A stretch of DNA of 64,000 nucleotides, taken from positions 1 through 64,000 of the forward strand of contig NZ_JBHUJW010000043.1 of assembly GCF_042683565.1 (NCBI RefSeq). Reading direction: 5' to 3'. This document shows positions 6,582 through 15,400 of this stretch, piece after piece; position 1 is the first letter of the stretch, and the number at the start of each line of letters is the position of its first letter. The translations under genes and the position numbers were made by a program. The stretch comes from Brevibacillus sp042683565. GTDB taxonomy: Bacteria; Bacillota; Bacilli; Brevibacillales; Brevibacillaceae. The notes beneath the pieces are model-generated. The model had not been told where the DNA came from and did not search any database. It saw only the letters and a list, made by a program, of their open reading frames with translations.

Positions 6582-9022
6582 TGACGAAAGTAAGACTCAT
6601 CACAGAAAATCTTCTCGCCGAGTTTATTCATCAGATGAAAAAATCATCCAGCATTTTTCTTCTCTCTTCGTTTGTCATGGAGTCCGGCGTGCGACTGCTG
6701 CATCCGCATCTGAAAGAAGCGGCCACGCGGGGAGCAGACGTGAAAGTGTTGGCAGGGGATTATTTATTTGTGACACAGCCGCGTGCTTTGCGGGAGTTGC
6801 TTCAGATTGATCCCCGACTGGAACTGCGCTTGTGGCAAAGCAATGGAACCGCTTTTCATCCCAAGGCAGCATTGATGCAATATGAGCAAGAAGACGAGGG
6901 TGTACTGATTGTCGGCTCATCTAACATGTCACGCTCGGCGCTAACAGATGGAGTCGAATGGAATCTTCTTATGGAAGCCAAGACTTCCCCGATCACATTT
7001 GATGAGGCGCAGCTTCAATTTCTGCAACTGTTTTATCACGAGCAAACCGTATCACTTAACAGCGAGACACTTCTGTTGTATGAAAAAGCGTATGAAGATA
7101 ACCACAGAGCACTTCTGCCATTGGGAAGGCCGTGGACGGAAACGGAAGAAATAGAAATGACGGTGCCAGCAACCGAATACATGGAGGAATCCAGTTACCA
7201 CGAAGTAAAAGAGGCGGCCCCCGCGTATGGGGAAGTTGCTCCTCGTCCAGCCCAGCAGATGGCTCTCGAAGAATTGGAAAAAACGGTGAGCGAAGGCTAT
7301 GCCAAAGCGATGGTCGTGATGGCAACAGGGCTGGGAAAAACGTATCTGGCCGCTTTTTTCGCCAGAAACTTCAAAAGGGTACTATTCGTCGCTCATCGGG
7401 AAGAATTGCTTCATCAAGCACGGCGCTCCTTTCTGGAAGTCATGCCGGAAAGAACATGCGGGCTTTATGATGGCAAAAGCAAGGAAGGCCAAGCGGCATC
7501 TGTATTTGCGTCAATCTATACCTTGAGCTCCGTGCGACATCTGAAATCGTTTCGTCCAGATGAATTCGACTTGATCATCGTGGACGAATTCCATCATGCG
7601 GGAGCAAACATTTATCAACGAGTCATTGACTATTTCCGTCCTTCCTTCTTGCTTGGTATCACGGCTACTCCATACAGGGGGGATGGCAAAGACATTTACG
7701 CCGTGTGTGAAGGAAACGTTGCTTTCCAGCTGGATTTCCTGGAAGCGGTGCAACGAGGGTGGCTGGCTCCCTTTTTTTATTACGGCGTTTATGACGACAC
7801 CGACTATTCCGGGCTTACTTGGCTAGGAACGCGTTATGATGAAGAAGAGCTCATGCAAGTACAATTAAAGGAAGAAATGGCTGAGAAAATATTTGCTGCG
7901 TGGTGCAAGCACAAACAGACGAGAACATTGGCATTTTGCTCTTCCATCCGTCAGGCGGAATTTCTGAAAACCTTTTTTCAGCGCAAAGGAATTCGGGCTT
8001 TAAGCCTTCACTCAAAAACAAAGGAAATGTCTCGGGCAGAAGCAATCCGGCAGATCGGGGCGGGGCAGCTGGAAGTGATTTTTACCGTGGACCTGTTCAA
8101 TGAAGGGACAGATATTCCTTCTGTTGACACCCTGCTGTTTGTCCGGCCGACCGAATCCTTGACCGTATTTACCCAACAAATCGGACGTGGACTGCGTTTG
8201 CATCCTGGCAAAGCGTATTGCGCCATCATCGATCTGATCGGAAATTACCGAAATGCGGATGTAAAGCTAAGTTTGTTTGATATGAATCACAACGGGGATG
8301 GAAAAAGCAGGGAATGGCAGCCTAGCTTGCCCGAAACATGTCATATCGAATTGGAGACGGGCGTAATCAATCTATTGCAAGAACTGGCGCGCATCAAGCA
8401 GCCACGGAAAGAAAAGCTGCTGCATGCTTTTGAAGAGGTAAAACGAGACTTGGGGCGTCGCCCAACCTATCTCGAACTTCATTTGCACGGTAGAGAAAAC
8501 AGCCGGGAGTACAAGCAGGAGTTCAAGTCGTACATTCGCTTTTTGGACTGGGCCGGACAGTTGACCGATCGGGAACGGGAAGTTTTGCATCGGCATGAGC
8601 AATGGTTGTACGAGTTGGAGGGCACGAGCATGTCCAAAAGCTACAAAATGATTGTACTGCTTTACATGCTGGGGCGAGGGAGCGAGAGATGGCATCAGCC
8701 TGTTACACCAGAAGAAGTGGCGCCATTTTTTCACGGGTACTTGATGGAAAAGGAGTTCCGAAAACAGATTGATTTCTCGGACAAGTCTTCACAGCGATTA
8801 TGGGTCTACCAACAGGAGGGTGTAGCGAGATTGATCGCCGATATGCCGATGAGCAAGTGGAGCGGCAGTTCCAAAGGATTGGCGGCTTTTGAAAACGGAG
8901 TGTTCTCCTTGCGGCTTGACATTGCTCCGGAGGACAAGCAGATTTTGTATGCGTGGACGAAGGAGATTTGCTTGTATCGGCTGCATGTTCATTTTGAGAG
9001 GAAGGCGAAGAATTTAAAGTGA
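6581..9022 (+). CDS. PLD-nuclease-like / superfamily II helicase fusion (DUF3427-like architecture)
   Basis: The protein has 813 residues. Residues 1-150 form a phospholipase-D-like domain with one HxK motif (H93, K95) and the trailing GSSN (112-115), so a single half-site that would need dimerisation to cut. About residues 220-560 are a complete superfamily II helicase: ATGLGKT (248-254), DEFH (335-338), TATP (361-364) and QQIGRGLR (532-539). The last 250 residues hold the YxELxxxGREN-type region seen in DUF3427-like proteins. Such proteins are predicted DNA translocases with nuclease activity. It is the last gene of the HIT-MazG operon and lies 121 bases upstream of the Wadjet operon, which favours a defence role. 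RadD-like repair is the main alternative. Confidence 0.8.
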   Translation: MTKVRLITENLLAEFIHQMKKSSSIFLLSSFVMESGVRLLHPHLKEAATRGADVKVLAGDYLFVTQPRALRELLQIDPRLELRLWQSNGTAFHPKAALMQYEQEDEGVLIVGSSNMSRSALTDGVEWNLLMEAKTSPITFDEAQLQFLQLFYHEQTVSLNSETLLLYEKAYEDNHRALLPLGRPWTETEEIEMTVPATEYMEESSYHEVKEAAPAYGEVAPRPAQQMALEELEKTVSEGYAKAMVVMATGLGKTYLAAFFARNFKRVLFVAHREELLHQARRSFLEVMPERTCGLYDGKSKEGQAASVFASIYTLSSVRHLKSFRPDEFDLIIVDEFHHAGANIYQRVIDYFRPSFLLGITATPYRGDGKDIYAVCEGNVAFQLDFLEAVQRGWLAPFFYYGVYDDTDYSGLTWLGTRYDEEELMQVQLKEEMAEKIFAAWCKHKQTRTLAFCSSIRQAEFLKTFFQRKGIRALSLHSKTKEMSRAEAIRQIGAGQLEVIFTVDLFNEGTDIPSVDTLLFVRPTESLTVFTQQIGRGLRLHPGKAYCAIIDLIGNYRNADVKLSLFDMNHNGDGKSREWQPSLPETCHIELETGVINLLQELARIKQPRKEKLLHAFEEVKRDLGRRPTYLELHLHGRENSREYKQEFKSYIRFLDWAGQLTDREREVLHRHEQWLYELEGTSMSKSYKMIVLLYMLGRGSERWHQPVTPEEVAPFFHGYLMEKEFRKQIDFSDKSSQRLWVYQQEGVARLIADMPMSKWSGSSKGLAAFENGVFSLRLDIAPEDKQILYAWTKEICLYRLHVHFERKAKNLK

Positions 9023-9116
9023 AGAATTGGGAATTAAGGTTAGCAACAAAAAATACGAAAAACAGCAATCCCCCCACCCCCGAAAAATTCCCGCCTGCCC
9101 CGCCCTCCTCTTGCCC

Positions 9117-9122
9117 TATAAT
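9117..9122 (+). promoter_or_regulatory. -10 box of the Wadjet operon
   Basis: A perfect TATAAT lies 21 bases ahead of the jetD start. The -35 position (around 9094) is GC-rich and does not match well, so the promoter may be weak or activator-dependent. The preceding run of C residues at 9071-9080 is unusual. Confidence 0.5.
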
Positions 9123-9143
9123 AGAAAAGGGTGATCCAATTCG

Positions 9144-10196
9144 ATGTACGAAACATTTCTCAAGCATCTAAAGTCCTGTAAAAACATAAAAATATCCCTC
9201 GGCCAGCTCGAAACTTGGGCTGATCCGCAGACAACGTACCTGCAATTTCACCAGACCATGCAAGCATTGCTGGACAACCAGATTCTCATTCCTGTCCGCA
9301 GTTCCGGGACGAACGTCAAAAATCCGCCGCTTCCCATGACTTACCGCATCCAGAAATCCGTGCTTTCGCAGCCGATCAAGCAAGAAATAAAACAAGCGCA
9401 GCTGCACTTTCATCCGAGTATCAGGCTGGACGTCTATTTTCGTCTGGCTGAATCGAGATGGAGAAAAGATTTGCCGTACATCCGGCAAGTGCACAACTAT
9501 CTCACCAAGCAGGGATTTCCGCAGAGCGAAGCGACGGCGCCTGAGCGTTCTTTTCACCTGGTGGGGGACGAAAAGTGGATCGATGAGAAGGGAGGACGCA
9601 AACTGCTGGAGACGATCGGGCTATGGGAGCAGTTGAAGATTGCGACCATGCCTGATCCGCTTATGTTTGCGGTCCATCTGCGGCAGGCTGCAGAAAACCA
9701 GGGTGCGTACCGCCACTTGATCGTCGAAAACAAAACCACTTACTACGCGATACTGCCCATCCTCACGTCGCTTCCCTTTGCGACCTTGATTTACGGAGCG
9801 GGCTGGAAGGTCGTCTCGGGAATCGACGGCTTGTCAGAGCAGCTGGGGGTGGAACGGGACGCACGCCATGTGTTTGAATATTTTGGCGACCTGGATCATG
9901 AAGGCTTGGCGATCTGGCATGCGCTTTTCCAAAAATGCGGGGCAGTGCCGGCAGTTGAACTGTACCGGGCATTGCTCGGGCAGGAGCCATCTGGCGGAAA
10001 TGAAGGACAACGCGTGAACAAAAAAGCGCTGGAACATTTCGCTGCGTTCTTTGCGGACGCAGAAAGCAGGCAAATTTCGGCGTTGCTGGCAAACAAAGAG
10101 TATTTGCCGCAAGAAGCGATTCCGGCAGAGGCATTGCGGGACAGGCTGCTCGCTTCGGGAGCAGGGGGATGGGAGGAGAACGATAGTGGAACATGA
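9144..10196 (+). CDS. jetD: Wadjet nuclease subunit JetD
   Basis: This is the 350-residue Toprim-type nuclease subunit of the Wadjet complex, which cuts circular plasmid DNA held by the SMC-like motor. The N-terminal half has winged-helix character. The C-terminal half is the DUF2220-like domain with the Toprim glutamate in VENKTTY (194-200) and the acidic pair in GDLDHEG (248-254), so the catalytic residues look intact. A TATAAT box lies just upstream. The 3' end overlaps jetA by 11 bases. Having jetD first, with these subunit sizes, fits what I recall of type III Wadjet rather than types I or II. The subtype is from memory and not verified. Confidence 0.85.
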   Translation: MYETFLKHLKSCKNIKISLGQLETWADPQTTYLQFHQTMQALLDNQILIPVRSSGTNVKNPPLPMTYRIQKSVLSQPIKQEIKQAQLHFHPSIRLDVYFRLAESRWRKDLPYIRQVHNYLTKQGFPQSEATAPERSFHLVGDEKWIDEKGGRKLLETIGLWEQLKIATMPDPLMFAVHLRQAAENQGAYRHLIVENKTTYYAILPILTSLPFATLIYGAGWKVVSGIDGLSEQLGVERDARHVFEYFGDLDHEGLAIWHALFQKCGAVPAVELYRALLGQEPSGGNEGQRVNKKALEHFAAFFADAESRQISALLANKEYLPQEAIPAEALRDRLLASGAGGWEENDSGT

Positions 10197-11688
10197 GCAG
10201 CTGGAAAGTGTGCTGGACGGCTACAAGGAGCGTATCCAGCGTCTCGCTTTGTTTGATCCTTTGCACAAGCTGGATGCCAAGCGGGAAAAAGATCGGCAGG
10301 AGCGGCCCATCGATATGTTCGGGTTGGGGCTGCTGGCTCTCTTGTTCTTTTTTGAAAATATGTTAATCCGCAACAAGAAGACGGGAGTGCAAGAGCTTGC
10401 CGCCTTTCTCATGAAGATGAACCAGGGGGAAATCGACCTGGACGATGGGGGATTCGAGAAACTGGCGCGGACGATTGTGGAGACATTCCGGCCTGCGAGC
10501 GGCAAACGCAACTACCGGAGCTTTTACAATTGGGAGACGCGGCAGATGGACAAGGTGGAGTTTTCGATCTTGAAAGCGGAGAGGGGAGATATAGCGGCCA
10601 ACAAGCAGTATTACTCGCTCGATGAAGACGGGCTGGAGCTGGTTTTTGCCACCAAGGAGTTTTTCCGGGAGTTTCATTTGTCGATCAATCAATTGCTGCT
10701 GCGAAAACAGCTGGAAAAAGGCGAGTTCGCAGGAGCGCTCCGGCAAATCAGCGAGATGCGCATAGATGTAGAAGCTTTGCAGGAGCGCATGGTGCGGATG
10801 AAGCATGAAGTGCAGCGCAACATTATTTCGGAAGAGACATATTTGCGCTACAAGCAAGTCATTGAAGACATCCATGTGCGTCTCACGAGAGAGCATGAAG
10901 AATTTCACGAGCTGCAAGGGTTTGTCGATGAAACGAAAGAGCGTCTCCTGTACGAGCGCAAAGGAGAAAAGGAGCAGCGGGCGTACGAGTATATTTTGCG
11001 GATCGACCGGGAACTGGGAGAGGTGCACTTTGCCCACACCCAACTGTTGAAAGACAGCATCGCGCTGAAAACGACCGCTCTGCAGGCGGCGCAGGAAACA
11101 CTCTATCATGTGGCTTTGCAATCTTTCAATTTTGACCAGGAAATCGTCGCCCGCCTGAGCTCTTCCCCTCTCCCGATGACCGCGACGAGAACATTGCTTG
11201 TGCCGTTTCTTTCACTGGAGCAGCATTCGGGCTGGTCGCCGCTGGCGGTGTTTGAAAAACAGCGGGTGGGCGGCGACCAGGAGGAGGAAGGTCAGGACGA
11301 TTTTGAAGATGTAACGGAAGAAGAGAAGCAGGAGCAGACAATCGTCCAGCAGCAAAACTTCGGTAAAATCATGCGCTATGTTCTTGGTGTTCTCGGCGAG
11401 CAAGGAGAGGTCACATTGTCGCAAGTTGCCCGGCATATGCGGGAAAACGGACACGAGCACTGGTTGCATCATCGTTCCTTTTACGACTTTTGGCTGCTGC
11501 TGCATCAGCGCTCCCCGTTGAAAAAGGCGAGAGAAGAGGAAGATCATCATTTGCTGGGGGAAGTGACGGCCCTGCTGCAGCCCGGGCAGCGCATCCAGGT
11601 AATCGAGCTGGCGGAGCACCTGCAGCTCACGAAGCGATTTGAAATACAAGATATGAAGCTACGCAGGGAGGAGAGTTCCGATGTATGA
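10186..11688 (+). CDS. jetA: Wadjet kleisin-like subunit JetA
   Basis: The start is a GTG at 10186 with GGAGGAG seven bases ahead, inside the end of jetD. Of the 500 residues, the N-terminal part is mostly helical and the middle (about residues 170-320) has long amphipathic, coiled-coil-prone helices. An acidic linker near residues 365-385 is followed by a winged-helix-like C-terminus (VTLSQVARHMRENG). This matches the MukF/kleisin-like role of bridging the two JetC heads. The sequence resembles the DUF5716 type of JetA rather than the DUF3375 type. It overlaps jetB by eight bases, as expected for subunits made in fixed ratio. Confidence 0.8.
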   Translation: MEHEQLESVLDGYKERIQRLALFDPLHKLDAKREKDRQERPIDMFGLGLLALLFFFENMLIRNKKTGVQELAAFLMKMNQGEIDLDDGGFEKLARTIVETFRPASGKRNYRSFYNWETRQMDKVEFSILKAERGDIAANKQYYSLDEDGLELVFATKEFFREFHLSINQLLLRKQLEKGEFAGALRQISEMRIDVEALQERMVRMKHEVQRNIISEETYLRYKQVIEDIHVRLTREHEEFHELQGFVDETKERLLYERKGEKEQRAYEYILRIDRELGEVHFAHTQLLKDSIALKTTALQAAQETLYHVALQSFNFDQEIVARLSSSPLPMTATRTLLVPFLSLEQHSGWSPLAVFEKQRVGGDQEEEGQDDFEDVTEEEKQEQTIVQQQNFGKIMRYVLGVLGEQGEVTLSQVARHMRENGHEHWLHHRSFYDFWLLLHQRSPLKKAREEEDHHLLGEVTALLQPGQRIQVIELAEHLQLTKRFEIQDMKLRREESSDV

Positions 11689-12412
11689 CAACGAACAGGT
11701 GCTGGCCGCCTTTCGCATTTATTCCCAGCTCAGCCGGGACGGGCAAGCCGATACGGAAAGCATGAGAATGTACGTCGGCAATGACGTGATCAGGGGGTTG
11801 GTGGAGCAGTTCGCGCGCGAAGTGGATTGTGCCGTCATCCCGGCAGGGGACAAGCTGTACATGGTCCCGATCGCGGTAAGCTCTCCGTTCCATTTAAAGA
11901 ATGCCACACTGAAAAAAGAATACTTGCCCGCCAAGGCAAAAAACATCGATTTGTACATGATGTACGTAGCCATCCTCATTTTGTTCGGCGAGTTTTACGA
12001 CAGCTACCACTCGACGGAAATGACGCGGGACTTCATCACTTTGGGAAGCTGGTTGGAGAGCATCGATGCGCGCATGCAGACATTGAAGGAGCACGGCCCG
12101 GAGCGGTTGCAACAGCTTGACGCCGATTATGAGTACAACTGGAGTCTGCTGGTGGAGAAATGGGAGGCTATCGATGATTTGCGCGAGTCCTCCAGGCAGC
12201 AGGATGGACGGACGAACAGCCGCCTGGGATTTTTGTCTCTCGTCCAGAACTTTTTGCGGGAGCAAGGTCTGATCGCGGATTTGGGGAATCAGGAGCTGAC
12301 ACTTACGGAAAAAGCCAAGACGATTATTCAGCGGTACTACATGGACGCGGATTACAACCGGGGGATTCTGGACTTCATTTCCGGGCTGGAGAAGCAGAAG
12401 GAGGGAGCGTAA
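11681..12412 (+). CDS. jetB: Wadjet MukE-like subunit JetB
   Basis: The 243-residue subunit sits between the kleisin and SMC genes. It has tandem winged-helix character (an N-terminal VLAAFRIYSQLSRDG helix and a C-terminal LTLTEKAKTIIQRYY segment) and no catalytic motif. Position and size match the MukE-like KITE subunit that binds the kleisin. It appears to be the DUF6063-type form. The ATG lies inside the jetA end, preceded by GGGAGGAG. The TAA is directly followed by the jetC ATG. Confidence 0.8.
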   Translation: MYDNEQVLAAFRIYSQLSRDGQADTESMRMYVGNDVIRGLVEQFAREVDCAVIPAGDKLYMVPIAVSSPFHLKNATLKKEYLPAKAKNIDLYMMYVAILILFGEFYDSYHSTEMTRDFITLGSWLESIDARMQTLKEHGPERLQQLDADYEYNWSLLVEKWEAIDDLRESSRQQDGRTNSRLGFLSLVQNFLREQGLIADLGNQELTLTEKAKTIIQRYYMDADYNRGILDFISGLEKQKEGA

Positions 12413-15400
12413 ATGCCCGTCATTTCCAAAATTCGCTTTACCAATGTGATCTATGAGGGCGGAAGCAAGCGCTATAACGATGAGACGTTCGTCTTTGACG
12501 GGCATAACGGGGCGATTTTGCTCGAAAATGGCGGAGGGAAAACCGTCTTTATCCAGACGGCCCTGCAAGCCGTGCTGCCGCATCAAGAATTGGCGGGACG
12601 CAAAATCAGGGAGACGTTATCCTTGGCCGGCACTCCTGCTCATATCGCCATCGAGTGGATTACCGGCGATTCTCCCCGCCGTTACGCCCTGACCGCTGTC
12701 ACCTTGTTTTTGCACAACAACGACCTCGATTCGCTGCGCTATGTGTGTGAATACGAAGAGGGAAGCCCACATTCGATCGACGACATTCCCTTTTCCAAGG
12801 AAGGAGTGTTTGGGCGGAAGCGGCCGGCAGATAAGGGAGAAATGCAGGAATACTACGCGCAGATGAGCTCCCGGCATATGAATGCGCATACGTTTGCGAC
12901 GATCAAGGAGTACCATGCCTATCTGGAAGAGCATTTCCAGCTAATCCCCGCCGAGTGGCGCAAAATCGCAACGATAAACGGAGCAGAGGGCGGCGTGGAG
13001 ATTTTTTTCGACGATTGCAAGACGACGGATCAGCTGGTGTCGCAGCTGTTGATCCCTACGGTGGAAGAGGCGATCAACGGCAACAATGGCGAGGCCTTCG
13101 CGGAAATTTTTGAAAAGCAGCGGGAGCAGTTCAAGCAGAGCAAGCAGCTCCGTATGCAGATCCAGGAGTGTCAGCTGCTGGAGATGTATGTGCAGCAATA
13201 TCAACAGGTGTTTGCCAAGTATCAGGAATCGAGAGACTTGCTCGAACGGGAAAAGGAATGGACAAAGGCGCTGTTTCAGCACGCTCGTAACGAGCTTTTG
13301 CTGGTGACAGCGGAGGCGGAAAAAATCGAGAGCCAGCTTTCTGAACTGCAGAGAAAGCGCCATATTCTCCAGCGGAAAAAGGCATCCCGGGATATTGCAG
13401 CCCAGGAAGCTGTCGTGAAGCAATGCGGCACTGAATGGCGTGAGGAATCGCAAAAGCTGGAAAAATTGACGCAGGAAGCCGAACGGGCGGAACACCACCA
13501 ATACACACTGGAATACGCCAAATACCAGTCACAAAAGCAGGTGGCCGAAGAAAAGCGGGCTCTGGCCGAATCGCTGATCGCGAGGCTGGATGAAGAACAG
13601 GATATTTCCCAGATCAAAGAGGCGCTTGAGCGGACGAACCGAGAGATTCGCGGACATTACGACCAGGCGGAAAAAGAGTTGAAACAGCAGGAGAGCATGA
13701 TCCGCAGCCAGCTGGACAGTCTGCTCCAGCAAAAAAAGGCCAGACGAACCGAAAGCGAACAAGAGCGGGAACGCCTTGAAGCAAACAAGCGCAAGCAAGC
13801 AGCCGTGCGCGAGCGGATGGAAGGCGCTTCCAAAAACCAGCAGAGAATAGCTGGGAATATTTTGAGCAATCCGCTCCGCGAAACCGTCGAAGAAAGCATC
13901 CCTATCTGGCAGGAAGAACAGAGGAAAAATCAGGAGAACCAAAGCCTTTACCAGCAGCACATCAAAGCGTGCGAGGAACAGCAGGCAAAGCTGGAGGGCA
14001 GGCTGGAGGAGACGCGCAAGGAGCTTTTGTCCTGGCAAGAGCAGGCAAATCATTGGATGCTGCAGTGCGTGGAAGCCGAGAAGCAACAAAAGGCTGTCCT
14101 GGCAAGCCTGATCGAACAGATCCCCAGACTTGCCTACCTTGACTCGCTCTACACCAGACAGGAGAGCGTAACCCAAACGGTAATGGATAAGGCGGCGATT
14201 CTGGAGCGGGAGAAAGAAGAGGCCTTCTTGCGGGAGCGGCAAGTGACGAGGCTGCACGATGAATACGCGAAGGGCGATGTGTATGCGGCCGACCCCGAAT
14301 TGGCTGCGCTTGTTGCCAAATGGAGTGAGTCGTTTCACTATCTGGAAACCGGACCGCAGTTTCTCCAGGGTGTGTTGCAGCGCGGGGAGATGGCGTTGGA
14401 AACGCTCACCGCCCGTTTCCCCTACTGGGCCGCAGCTTTGATCGCGACCGAACAGGAAATCGAGCAACTGGCTGCAAAGCTGCAAAAACACGCAGACTTG
14501 CTGCGCACTCCTGTCATCCTCCTTTCCTTGCAGGAAGCGCGAAAATGGCTGGAAGCAGGCGAAAACGATTCATTCTCGTACCGCCAAATCATTCCTAGTC
14601 ATTGGCAGGACAATCTGGACCCGGAACGGTTTGAGAAGTGGAAGCAGGAACTGCTGGAAAAAGCAGCTGAAGTCATTCAAGTACGCAAAGACAAGGAGGC
14701 CGCATTCCAGAAGCTGTACCAGCTGAAAAATGAGCTTATCCGTTTTTATACAGACTATCCGCAGACGCGGTACGCTGACTGGACGCGGCAGCGAGACGAA
14801 TGCCAGGCGCACAGAGATCGTTGTCTGAAGGAAATCGCGAGTCATACGGAGCAAATCAAGAAGCTCGAGCAGGAAAGAAAGCATTACAGCGACAAGCTGT
14901 CCGAGGAAAAAGGGTGGGAGCAGACGTTGGGCTATCGCCTGCAAGAGGCGCAGCTGTATATGCAGGAGAAAAAAGTATGGGAGGACGCGAAACAACAAGA
15001 GGATGAGCTCTTGCGCGAGGAGGAGCTTTTGCAGCAAAACTTGCAAGTGCTGGGCAAGGCGTTGAAAGCATTGGACGCGCAGGAATACGAGCTGCAGGAA
15101 GAGCGGGAAGAGAAGGCCATGGCTTTGGCCCAGCTACGCGGAGAGTGGCTCTATGGACAGGTGAGGGACTTCCAGCCGCGCTCGCCCCGTTTCTCCTTTG
15201 AACGATTGCGAGCGGAGCGCGAGGAATTGACGAATACGTTGCGCGATCGGCAAGCGAGCCGCGCGGAATTGGAGCGGGAAATCGAGCGTCTGAAAAAGGA
15301 GATCGAGGCGAATCAGCGGGGAATGGATCTGGTGCTGGTCAAGCTGGTTCGGCCGTTGGAGCATCCGGTCGTCTATCCAGTGGATGGGGAAGTCCAGTAT

